This document shows, one piece after another, positions 27,717 through 34,473 of a stretch of 64,000 bases of DNA. The DNA is from an uncultured Clostridia bacterium. GTDB taxonomy: Bacteria; Bacillota; Clostridia; TANB77; CAG-508. The notes under the pieces were generated by a model. That model was not told the DNA's origin. It saw only the letters and a list, made by a program, of their open reading frames with translations, and did not search any database. The stretch covers positions 62,001 to 126,000 of the forward strand of contig CAKPKJ010000005.1 of assembly GCA_934167445.1 (NCBI GenBank), read 5' to 3'. Numbering within the stretch: the stretch's first letter is position 1; each line of letters begins with the position of its first letter. The position numbers were made by a program, and so were the translations under genes.

Positions 27717-29756
27717 TTAAGCTTCACTGTTTTCTGTCTTATTCTTATTTTTTTGTTTTAAAAATTCTATTATTGTAACTATCACTATAAAGGTTACTAA
27801 AATTCCTATTAAAATTCCAGTATTTTGTCCGACCATTCCATTATCTGTCTTAATTAAAGCTTCTTTTATTAATCTAATACTGTAATTCATTGGCATATAA
27901 GCATATATGCTTTGGAAGAATTTTGGTACTGTTTCTATTGGGAATGTTCCCCCACTTGCTGCTAATTGTAATACCAATAATAAGATACACAAGAATTTTC
28001 CTACATCTGAGAAATTTTCTATTAAGAATAATATTATACTTGTAAATGTCATTGATATTAGTATACACGTTCCATAATATAACGCCATATTTGTTACACT
28101 ATAACCTAATCCTAATTTTAATATAAATCCTAGCACTACGCCTTGTGCTGCTGCAATTGCCATATACATTGCTGTACGTAAATACGGATTTTTTGCATTT
28201 TTGCTCATTATTTTAAATCTGTTCTCTGGGTCATTATATAACATTACTAATGCAATTAATCCACCAACCCATAATGATATAGACATAAAGTATGGTGCAA
28301 ATCCTAATCCATATGATGTTACTTTGCCATATTCTGATTCTTCTACTTTTACTGGTTCTTTTACATATGTGTCTAAACCATCTAATTTTGTTAATTCTGC
28401 TTTTGTATCTGTAATACCATTATTAATTTCATTTTCAAACGTTTTTGTTCCTTCTAATAGTGTGTTACTTCCATCATAAGCTTGGCTTGCTCCACTATTT
28501 ACTTGATTGATACCATCTTTTACTTGTTTAGAACTTGTGCTTAATGTATTTAATCCACTTTGTAAAGAAGTGCTTCCTTCTTTAGCTGATGCTAAACCTT
28601 GTTTTAATTCTAACATTCCTGTATTTAAGCTTTGTATTCCTGATGATAGCTCACTTAATTTTGATGTTTGGCTAGATAAAGTTTTTATATTAGAATTTAA
28701 TTTACTAGCTCCTGCTTTTAATTCACTGCCTTTTGTTTCTAATGTTTGTAATCCTGATAAATCAGCTGATGATGAACTCATACTTTTTAATGTTGCCATT
28801 GCTTGTTTGAAATTTGCATCATTTGCTGCTTCTGGATGTTGTGATACATATGCTTGTAAACTTTTTCCTAATGATGTTGCTTGTGTTTTTGTTGTAGCAA
28901 CTGAACTTTTAACTTTAGAAACAGCTCCATTTACGCCATCTACATATGCTGATACACTAGAATTTAATGTATTTGCCCCACTTGCAAGATCTTTTACTCC
29001 GCTGCCTAATTTTGAAAAATCTTTTGTACTTTCAGCTAATTTACTTGTTCCTGCATATAATGTATCTGCCCCACTTTGTAATTTTGCAAGTCCACTATTT
29101 AGGTCTGTACTTCCTTTTGATGCACTATCCACACCTTCATCAAAGGTTTGGTAATTTGTAGCTAATGTATTTGTTCCATCTTTTAGAGTTCCTAATCCAT
29201 TATTTAATTCTGATGCACCTGATGCTAATTGTGTTGCACCATCTGCTATTTCTTGCATTTTATCTGGTACACTTCTTAATTCATCAGACAATGTTGTAAC
29301 TACCTTTTGAGCTACTTGACCTTTTACTTCTTTTTCCACTGAATTTACTACTTGATTTATCATTTGTGATGCTAAGTAGTTATTTTTTTGGTTTGGTGAA
29401 TATGTTATTGTTGCCATTTGTCTATCACTATTTGCTGCATTATTTAATGTTTTTGTAAAGTCTTTTGGAATAGTAATTGTTGCGTAATAATCTTGATTTA
29501 CTAATCCTTTTTGAGCTTCATCTGAATCTTTTAACTCTTTTATTGTCATAACATCTTTATCTTCAAGAGTTCTTACTAATTCATTCCCAATGTTGTCATT
29601 TTCGTCTCCTTCGTCCAAATTTACAATTGCAATCTTCATATCTTTTAGATTGCCATATGGATCCCAGAATGCTTTCAAATAAAAAAAGCTATACATTACT
29701 GGAATAATTATTATAGCTATTATGATAACCCATTTCATAATTTTTTTCTTATCCAT
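27717..29756 (-). CDS. YhgE/Pip domain membrane protein
   Basis: 679 residues of the YhgE/Pip (phage infection protein) family, distantly related to T7SS EsaA. One membrane segment near the N-terminus (WVIIIAIIIIPVMYSFFYL) is followed by the family motif MKIAIVNLDEGD. A long Ser/Gly/Leu-rich coiled region follows with repeating ASGANTLNS/LQSGADTLYAG heptad-like units (about 175-480). Several C-terminal membrane spans resemble ABC-2 permeases. GAAGGAT supports the ATG at 29756 over the frame start at 29780. It is divergent from a TetR gene. Function is unproven; it could export something, serve as a phage receptor, or substitute for EsaA in the nearby T7SS. Confidence 0.82.
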   Translation of the reverse strand: MDKKKIMKWVIIIAIIIIPVMYSFFYLKAFWDPYGNLKDMKIAIVNLDEGDENDNIGNELVRTLEDKDVMTIKELKDSDEAQKGLVNQDYYATITIPKDFTKTLNNAANSDRQMATITYSPNQKNNYLASQMINQVVNSVEKEVKGQVAQKVVTTLSDELRSVPDKMQEIADGATQLASGASELNNGLGTLKDGTNTLATNYQTFDEGVDSASKGSTDLNSGLAKLQSGADTLYAGTSKLAESTKDFSKLGSGVKDLASGANTLNSSVSAYVDGVNGAVSKVKSSVATTKTQATSLGKSLQAYVSQHPEAANDANFKQAMATLKSMSSSSADLSGLQTLETKGSELKAGASKLNSNIKTLSSQTSKLSELSSGIQSLNTGMLELKQGLASAKEGSTSLQSGLNTLSTSSKQVKDGINQVNSGASQAYDGSNTLLEGTKTFENEINNGITDTKAELTKLDGLDTYVKEPVKVEESEYGKVTSYGLGFAPYFMSISLWVGGLIALVMLYNDPENRFKIMSKNAKNPYLRTAMYMAIAAAQGVVLGFILKLGLGYSVTNMALYYGTCILISMTFTSIILFLIENFSDVGKFLCILLLVLQLAASGGTFPIETVPKFFQSIYAYMPMNYSIRLIKEALIKTDNGMVGQNTGILIGILVTFIVIVTIIEFLKQKNKNKTENSEA

Positions 29757-29799
29757 TTTCACAATCCTTCTTTCTTTCATATTTTACATTCATTTATAT

Positions 29800-29827
29800 A
29801 TTATAGAAGGATTTTATTATTTTGCAA
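29800..29827 (-). promoter_or_regulatory. Promoter of the yhgE-like gene
   Basis: Minus strand: -35 TTGCAA (29822-29827), 16-bp spacer, -10 TATAAT (29800-29805). Confidence 0.7.
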
Positions 29828-29877
29828 CTACACTTTTCCTTATTTTGTTAGTTCTGCTACATTTCTGTTAAATTGTA

Positions 29878-29891
29878 TATACATTTGTATA
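29878..29891. promoter_or_regulatory. Candidate TetR operator
   Basis: TATAC-ATTT-GTATA is an inverted repeat between the two divergent promoters, just upstream of the tetR -35. TetR-family proteins usually bind such palindromes in the shared intergenic region. AT-rich sequence makes chance occurrence possible. Confidence 0.4.
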
Positions 29892-29896
29892 ATATC

Positions 29897-29925
29897 TTTA
29901 CATGTGTATAAAAATGTTTTATAAT
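29897..29925 (+). promoter_or_regulatory. Promoter of the tetR gene
   Basis: -35 TTTACA (29897-29902), 17-bp spacer, -10 TATAAT (29920-29925), 34 bases before the ATG. Confidence 0.7.
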
Positions 29926-29959
29926 CTTTATAAATAAATTATGATAAGAGGTAATAAAA

Positions 29960-30523
29960 ATGAAAGATTTAAGAGTTCAAAGAACATACATTTTATTAAA
30001 AGAAGCTTTTTTTAAGTTATTAGCTAAAAAACCATTTGAAGAAATAAAAGTTAATGATATATGTAATCTTGCAATGATACACAGGACAACTTTTTATCAC
30101 CATTTTCAAGATAAATATGACTTATTGGATTTTTGTATTCAAGATATCGAACAAGAATTAATAGATAATATAAATAAAAAAAGTTATAAAAATATTCAAG
30201 AATTTTATTCTAATTTAGTAACCAGTTTATTAGAATATATAGCTGATAAAAAAAATGTTTTTATTAATATTTTAAAGCATAATTCAAAAAGTTCTTTAAC
30301 AGAGGTATTTTTGGATACTTGTGTTGATTATATATCTTCTAGATTAACTAACGAATATCAACAAGGAATTTATCCTGTTGCAGATATAGATGTTATATCT
30401 CATTTTTATTCAGGTGCTGTGCTTTCAACTATTGTATGGTGGCTTGAATCCAATAGTTCTATGTCTGAGGCTGAACTTTGCGATATGATTATTAATTTAA
30501 TTTTTAAAGTTCCTAATAAATAA
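29960..30523 (+). CDS. TetR/AcrR family regulator
   Basis: 187 residues. The N-terminal helix-turn-helix spans about residues 8-55, with the recognition helix in MIHRTTFYHHFQDKYDLL, the strongest TetR-family motif. The C-terminal ligand domain ends with a hydrophobic segment (ISHFYSGAVLSTIVWWLES) typical of the YhgE-linked TetR subgroup. The divergent arrangement with the YhgE/Pip gene and a palindrome between the promoters suggest it represses both. AGAGGT precedes the ATG. Confidence 0.87.
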   Translation: MKDLRVQRTYILLKEAFFKLLAKKPFEEIKVNDICNLAMIHRTTFYHHFQDKYDLLDFCIQDIEQELIDNINKKSYKNIQEFYSNLVTSLLEYIADKKNVFINILKHNSKSSLTEVFLDTCVDYISSRLTNEYQQGIYPVADIDVISHFYSGAVLSTIVWWLESNSSMSEAELCDMIINLIFKVPNK

Positions 30524-30526
30524 TTA

Positions 30527-30572
30527 AAAACGAGAGAATGTTAAAAATTCAACATTTTCTCGTTTATTTTTT
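30527..30572 (+). terminator. Terminator of tetR
   Basis: AAACGAGAGAATGTT pairs with AACATTTTCTCGTTT (one mismatch), followed by ATTTTTT. Confidence 0.85.
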
Positions 30573-30582
30573 GGAGGCGACA
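30571..30582. repeat. Duplicate of the tRNA-Cys 3' end
   Basis: TTGGAGGCGACA here is identical to 31161-31172, the last bases of tRNA-Cys including CCA. The two copies bracket a 580-bp segment that contains the toxin-antitoxin cassette. This is the layout of an attachment-site duplication, or a relic of a deleted tRNA copy. Confidence 0.55.
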
Positions 30583-30712
30583 GTCAGGTTGAGTGTATCC
30601 TGTATCCCTCTTATATTCTGTACTTTTGTGTTAAAAAAACCTTATTTTAACGCATTTTTAACCCAATAATTTTAATTTTATATAACATATTGTAACACAC
30701 TCTAAAAATTCA

Positions 30713-30742
30713 TTGACAAATAATTTAATTAGGGTGTATAAT
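30713..30742 (+). promoter_or_regulatory. Strong promoter of the antisense RNA
   Basis: Consensus -35 TTGACA (30713-30718), 18-bp spacer, -10 TATAAT (30737-30742). No open frame of note follows; a terminator is reached within about 95 bases. Confidence 0.8.
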
Positions 30743-30748
30743 ATAGAT

Positions 30749-30836
30749 AGAAAATGAGAACACAAATAATGTGTGTTACCCAATATAATTGAATTACACC
30801 ACTAGCTCTGTGAAAGCGTATGTGGTGTATTTTTTA
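30749..30836 (+). ncRNA. Putative antitoxin antisense RNA
   Basis: A transcript of roughly 88 nt is predicted from the consensus promoter at 30713-30742 to an intrinsic terminator whose stem is TACACCAC/GTGGTGTA followed by TTTTTT (about 30805-30836). It runs convergently into the toxin gene on the minus strand, covering its stop codon and 3' untranslated region. This matches the layout of TxpA/RatA- and BsrG/SR4-type systems. The ends are inferred. Confidence 0.6.
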
Positions 30837-30941
30837 TTGTCGCTTATTTGATAGTATTATGTATATAACACTTAATAAGGCAACGTTTATAGTTATTGAA
30901 ATCATAAATCCTATTATTAAGAACATTAAAAAATCTAACAT
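30834..30941 (-). CDS. Putative type I toxin, 35-residue membrane peptide
   Basis: ATG at 30941 with a near-perfect GGAGGTGG ribosome binding site and a TAA at 30834-30836. The peptide begins MLDFLMFLIIGFM, continues as a single hydrophobic helix and ends LSNKRQ, that is, one membrane span with a short basic tail, as in Fst, TxpA and the holin-like type I toxins. A TATAAT box at 31026-31031 would start the mRNA, leaving a leader of about 75 nt with a CTCAAC/GTTGAG hairpin just before the ribosome binding site. The leader's GTGTTACC can pair with GGTAACAC in the 3' region near 30770, the end-to-end pairing that keeps such mRNAs silent. Toxicity is inferred. Confidence 0.65.
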   Translation of the reverse strand: MLDFLMFLIIGFMISITINVALLSVIYIILSNKRQ

Positions 30942-31115
30942 ATAAACACCACCTCCAATCTCTCAACTATTGTTGAGGAATTAAAGGTAACACCCACATC
31001 TGCTTTTATCTCATTTCCTATGCAAATTATATTACAACATTTTTCTTGGAAAAACAAGCGAACATAGTAAAATTTTACAAATAATTATTTTACTATATTT
31101 TTAGCAAAAAAATTT

Positions 31116-31159
31116 AAAAATCGATAAAATGCTGATATCCCAACGTTTTATCGATTTTT
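31116..31159 (-). terminator. Terminator of the tRNA-Gly/tRNA-Cys unit
   Basis: A perfect 14-bp stem AAAAATCGATAAAA with TTTTATCGATTTTT and T-tract, immediately after tRNA-Cys on the minus strand. Confidence 0.88.
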
Positions 31160-31161
31160 AT

Positions 31162-31235
31162 TGGAGGCGACACCCGGATTCGAACCGGGGATCGAGATTT
31201 TGCAGACCTGTGCCTTACCACTTGGCTATGTCGCC
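31162..31235 (-). tRNA. tRNA-Cys (anticodon GCA)
   Basis: 74 bases with encoded CCA. The acceptor GGCGACA pairs with TGTCGCC, the T-arm is CCGGTTCGAATCCGG, and the anticodon loop is CTGCAAA (GCA). The first anticodon-stem pair is a C-C mismatch (CAGGT/ATCTC) where a G-C pair is usual; the other pairs hold. It is the second gene of a two-tRNA transcript. Confidence 0.95.
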
Positions 31236-31242
31236 ATATTTT

Positions 31243-31316
31243 TGGAGCAGGTAACGGGAATCGGACCCGTAACTTAACCTTGGCAAGGTTATGTTTTACC
31301 ACTAAACTATACCTGC
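31243..31316 (-). tRNA. tRNA-Gly (anticodon GCC)
   Basis: 74 bases with encoded CCA. The acceptor GCAGGTA pairs with TACCTGC, the T-arm is ACGGGTCCGATTCCCGT, and the anticodon loop is TTGCCAA (GCC). Seven bases separate it from tRNA-Cys; both share the promoter at 31405-31433. Confidence 0.95.
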
Positions 31317-31340
31317 ATATTTCAACCTCAAACCTTCGCT

Positions 31341-31365
31341 TTGCCAAGGTTGTGTTTTATGCTAG
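31341..31365 (-). other. Possible tRNA-Gly relic
   Basis: Minus-strand AAAACACAACCTTGGCAAAG resembles AAAACATAACCTTGCCAAGG from the D-loop and anticodon arm of the tRNA-Gly (17 of 20). It lies in the leader of the tRNA transcript. It may be a decayed duplicate; chance similarity is possible. Confidence 0.3.
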
Positions 31366-31404
31366 TGTTTGTATTCTTTTATATCTTATGCACTAGCATT
31401 TAAA

Positions 31405-31433
31405 ATGATACCAAAAATCCACCATATTGTCAA
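31405..31433 (-). promoter_or_regulatory. tRNA promoter embedded in a terminator
   Basis: Minus strand: -35 TTGACA (31428-31433), 17-bp spacer, -10 TATCAT (31405-31410). The -35 is in the loop, and the spacer includes one stem arm, of the T7SS operon terminator. Confidence 0.7.
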
Positions 31434-31453
31434 GTGTTATGGTGGATTTTCTA
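31411..31453 (-). terminator. Terminator of the T7SS operon
   Basis: AAAATCCACCAT pairs with ATGGTGGATTTT (12 bp), followed by T on the minus strand. It lies 20 bases after the last T7SS gene and overlaps the tRNA promoter. Confidence 0.85.
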
Positions 31454-31471
31454 CTTTTACAATTCATTTAA

Positions 31472-32920
31472 TTAAATTATTTCTACAGTTGTTTTAGCTG
31501 GAATATTATCATATATCCATTTAGCAGCATCTTCATTAAGTCCACAATTTTCTTCATTTTTATAATCTGTTAAACTTTTATCTGTTGCATAGAATCCTTG
31601 CTGTTTTATTGTTCCTTCTGTATCTCCATTTTTTGTATATGTTGTCCAATATTTTTCACCTGTTGATGTTTCTGCCTTTTTATTGTCTATTTTCCAAATT
31701 CCTACAAGACTATTATTAGATGTTTCTTGACTATTAGTTGTACTGTTTGTATTACTTGCATCGCCACTAATATCAATATCAGATTTTGTATCTGTTATTG
31801 TTCCTTTGGCTTCAAAGTTTGAGTCATATGTTTTTATAACTCTCCATTCTCCAGCAACTTTTCCTAATAATACTACACGTCCATTTTGACTATCTACTGT
31901 AGCATAATAGTCTGTTTCGCTTCCATTTTTTCTAGCTAATTCCTTTGTCTTTTGCAAATATGTTGTTTCATTTGACCACTCTGTTCCTTCTGCTCCAATA
32001 GTTGTTAATTCTTTTCCAGTTTTTACATCATAAAACACATCTTTTCCATTTACTGTTTTAGCTGTTATTAATGGATTTCTGTCGTCATCATATAGTTTTA
32101 ATACATTTGATACAGTTTCTGGTGGTTTAGTTTCAGTGGTTACATTATTGGTTGCTCCAGTATTTGTTGCTCCAGTTACGCCACTTGTTCCAAAAGCTCC
32201 TACAGCTGCAGACCCACTTGCTACATAGCCATTGTTGCTTCCCCAAGCCGAACTTACATTTCCGCTTCCAATGTTTCCTACCTTATTTACATTACTATTT
32301 CCTTGTTGTTGTTTTTGCGTTGCCATATTAATTGTCCATAATTCTTTTGCTTTAACTATTTGTCGCCTTTTGTATTCCGCAATTTTTTCTCCTGCTGCAC
32401 TTCCAAATTCTTTTCCCAAGTTAACACTTTTTTTATTCTTTTTGGACTTTGTTTTTCCTTTTGTTGCTGTCGCTCCATAAGCTCCTACAGCTGCATAAAC
32501 ATTACTAGAAGTTCCATAAACTCCCATTAATGTTGTGCTATTTGTTTCGGCATAAGTTAATCCTGAACTTTTCCCTCCGGATTTTCCGCTTTTTTTGCTG
32601 CTACTTTTTCCTGATTTTCCACTGCCTAAGCTATCTATTGCTTTTTTACTATTCGTTTCAGCAACATTTGCATCATCAACAGCCTTTTTTACACTTTTTT
32701 TAGTCTGATTAATCTCAGATTGAATTGCATCTAACAGGTCAAGAATTCCCGATTTTAAGGACGCACAATTTCTCGTCTTTTTAGGAACTTCTATCTTTGC
32801 CAATCCGTTGTGGATAGACTCAAGTTTATCTCTTGCAGTATTAAGATGTGGTATTACATAATTTTCCATTTCATCTGTATTGATAGAAAATTTTCCACTT
32901 CCATTACTTGATTTTGACAT
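31472..32920 (-). CDS. T7SS-associated secreted-type protein, unknown C-terminal domain
   Basis: 482 residues, last gene of the T7SS operon. Residues 10-95 are helical (FSINTDEMENYVIPHLNTA, then QTKKSVKKAVDD) and resemble the N-terminus of the 978-residue protein of the same operon, suggesting a shared secretion domain. A Gly/Ser/Lys-rich linker (about 100-120) and a low-complexity Gly/Asn/Ser/Thr middle follow. The C-terminal 200 residues (from ETVSNVLKLYDDD) look beta-rich and globular, with no motif I recognise. AAGGAG precedes the ATG. It is likely a T7SS substrate; whether it is a toxin or a structural surface protein is open. Confidence 0.65.
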   Translation of the reverse strand: MSKSSNGSGKFSINTDEMENYVIPHLNTARDKLESIHNGLAKIEVPKKTRNCASLKSGILDLLDAIQSEINQTKKSVKKAVDDANVAETNSKKAIDSLGSGKSGKSSSKKSGKSGGKSSGLTYAETNSTTLMGVYGTSSNVYAAVGAYGATATKGKTKSKKNKKSVNLGKEFGSAAGEKIAEYKRRQIVKAKELWTINMATQKQQQGNSNVNKVGNIGSGNVSSAWGSNNGYVASGSAAVGAFGTSGVTGATNTGATNNVTTETKPPETVSNVLKLYDDDRNPLITAKTVNGKDVFYDVKTGKELTTIGAEGTEWSNETTYLQKTKELARKNGSETDYYATVDSQNGRVVLLGKVAGEWRVIKTYDSNFEAKGTITDTKSDIDISGDASNTNSTTNSQETSNNSLVGIWKIDNKKAETSTGEKYWTTYTKNGDTEGTIKQQGFYATDKSLTDYKNEENCGLNEDAAKWIYDNIPAKTTVEII

Positions 32921-32947
32921 ATTTTTTTCTCCTTATCGCTTATATTT

Positions 32948-33427
32948 TTAACACAAACTTTCAAGATACCTTATTCTTCCTTCTACACTCTCCAAATTTC
33001 TTTTTAGATTACTAAGCTTACTTTTTTTTGTGTTTAACTCTTCCTTTACCGCATTTAGTTCTTGGGTTGCTATATTAATTAAATCAGCAATTTCGGTTGA
33101 TACAGTCTTTATATTTGATATTTCTGTATCGATGCTTTCTAATATATTTTTAGATTTTTTTGCTTTATAATATGTATCTACTGCGCCCTTGGCTGAATTC
33201 AAATTGCCTTGAGGCTTAATTACTTCTAGCCTATTTTCTTGTTCTTTTACTTCTCTTATAAAATTTTCATATTCTTTTTTTTCATTCTCTAATTTTTTTA
33301 CTTCATCTGGAAGAGGATTCATATTTTGCTTTAGAATACCTCTTTTACTATATAAATTTCCTAATTCTCGTTGTATTGCTGTATTGCTGCTGTATCCCAT
33401 TCCTCCTGCATTTGAAACATTTGCCAT
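32948..33427 (-). CDS. T7SS-associated coiled-coil protein
   Basis: 159 residues. After a Gly/Ser/Asn-rich start (MANVSNAGGMGYSSNTA) it is almost entirely heptad-rich helix (KKLENEKKEYENFIREVKEQ; ELNAVKEELNTKKSKLSNLK). GGGGGAG precedes the ATG at 33427; the longer frame to 33469 lacks a site. Similar small helical proteins precede LXG effectors and act as targeting partners, so it may pair with the 482-residue protein encoded 27 bases downstream. That role is inferred from position and shape. Confidence 0.6.
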   Translation of the reverse strand: MANVSNAGGMGYSSNTAIQRELGNLYSKRGILKQNMNPLPDEVKKLENEKKEYENFIREVKEQENRLEVIKPQGNLNSAKGAVDTYYKAKKSKNILESIDTEISNIKTVSTEIADLINIATQELNAVKEELNTKKSKLSNLKRNLESVEGRIRYLESLC

Positions 33428-33503
33428 TTTTATCTCCCCCATTCGTAAATACTTTTTTGATAACTGCAAATATAATATTTGCAGTTATCCCTAAAAATAC
33501 TTA

Positions 33504-34118
33504 TTATTGAACTGTATTTGCATTTTCTGTTGCTTGAATATCTTCTTTAGTTTGGTTCATTAATGTTGTAAATTGAGATTTGATATTATCAAATGATGAT
33601 ACAATTTCATTTTTTAATTTTGCAAATTTAGCTTTATAAGCTTCAGCAGCTTCACTTTCCCATACCATGCTGTTAGAAACTGATTCAATTTGATTCATTT
33701 GTTCTACTGCTGTATTGAAGTTATTTACTACAGTATTTTGAGTTGCTTCTACTGCACTTGTTAAAAATCTCATTCCTACATCTTTTGAAATTGGAATATT
33801 AGCGATTTGTGTTGGAGCAGTATTGTTTGCACCTACAACTCCTGAACCTCTATCTGCTTGTGCATAATTGTTTGCAACTGTTTCCAATACAAATGGAAGA
33901 TCTCCAACTGCAACTTGTAATAAATCATTTAATTGTGGAATTAAATTGTTAAATGCTTCCACTAATGCATTGTATCTTACTCCATACCAATTACTGTGCA
34001 TTTCTGTAATACTTGTATATGCATTTGTCAATTCTTTGTTTACGTCTTGTCCTAAACTTCTTATTTGTGAAGCTTTTCCTGGGATTGCTTCATAATCTAC
34101 TGTTGATATTTTAGCCAT
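33504..34118 (-). CDS. Tandem double-WXG100 protein
   Basis: 204 residues forming two WXG100-like halves. Half one (about 1-90) has the WXG turn at HSNWYGVRYNAL (Trp44) and a YxxxD export motif in NNYAQAD, spaced as in EsxA. Half two (about 118-200) has the turn as VWESEAAEAYKAKF (Trp153, Ser in place of Gly). A Gly/Asn/Thr linker joins them. Normal EsxA proteins are about 97 residues and dimerise; this one would be a covalently linked dimer. AAGGAGGT fixes the start at 34118. It sits between the YukD-like gene and the helical partner in the T7SS operon, so it is either a substrate or a core secretion component. Confidence 0.78.
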   Translation of the reverse strand: MAKISTVDYEAIPGKASQIRSLGQDVNKELTNAYTSITEMHSNWYGVRYNALVEAFNNLIPQLNDLLQVAVGDLPFVLETVANNYAQADRGSGVVGANNTAPTQIANIPISKDVGMRFLTSAVEATQNTVVNNFNTAVEQMNQIESVSNSMVWESEAAEAYKAKFAKLKNEIVSSFDNIKSQFTTLMNQTKEDIQATENANTVQ

Positions 34119-34221
34119 ATCGGCCACCTCCTTATTTTTTATAAATATAATATATATTAACAATTTTTAATTGTCAATAGCAAAATAATTTTTCGAGCTT
34201 TTATATCACTATTAGTTAGAT

Positions 34222-34473
34222 TTATAATAATATAATCTCAGCTCCATTTCTTATATTGTTTTGTTTTATTGTTAAATTAATGTCATATTGTTTAGCAGAT
34301 GTTTTTTCCCACAGCATCGGCATAACTGTTGGTTGATAATATTTTCCGCTTAATTCATATATTGCTTTTATTAATAATAAAATTACATTATAGGTTCTTC
34401 TGTTTGATGGTATCCATATATCATATTGTTCATCAATTGTTGGAACATATAGTTTTATTAAAATCCTATTCAT
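34222..34473 (-). CDS. YukD/EsaB ubiquitin-like T7SS protein
   Basis: 83 residues of ubiquitin-like fold: RILIKLYVPTIDEQYDIWIP, a central helix, and a C-terminal KQNNIRNGAEIILL. In other Firmicutes YukD/EsaB is a cytosolic regulator or component of the T7SS. The ATG at 34473 lies eight bases after AAGG and overlaps the end of essC by eight bases, implying translational coupling. Confidence 0.8.
   Translation of the reverse strand: MNRILIKLYVPTIDEQYDIWIPSNRRTYNVILLLIKAIYELSGKYYQPTVMPMLWEKTSAKQYDINLTIKQNNIRNGAEIILL

Noticed and set aside
28201..29161. Long plus-strand frames opposite the yhgE-like gene, one of 215 codons
   Set aside because: They are antisense to the repeat-rich coiled region, lack ribosome binding sites and reflect its codon bias.
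31114..31347. 77-codon minus-strand ORF across both tRNA genes
   Set aside because: It reads through tRNA-Gly, tRNA-Cys and their terminator; its Arg/Ser/Pro-rich product is the usual artefact of translating tRNA genes.
31359..31399. ATGCTAGTG/CACTAGCAT inverted repeat in the tRNA leader as an attachment site
   Set aside because: It is a simple 9-bp hairpin in a leader with no matching copy elsewhere in the window.
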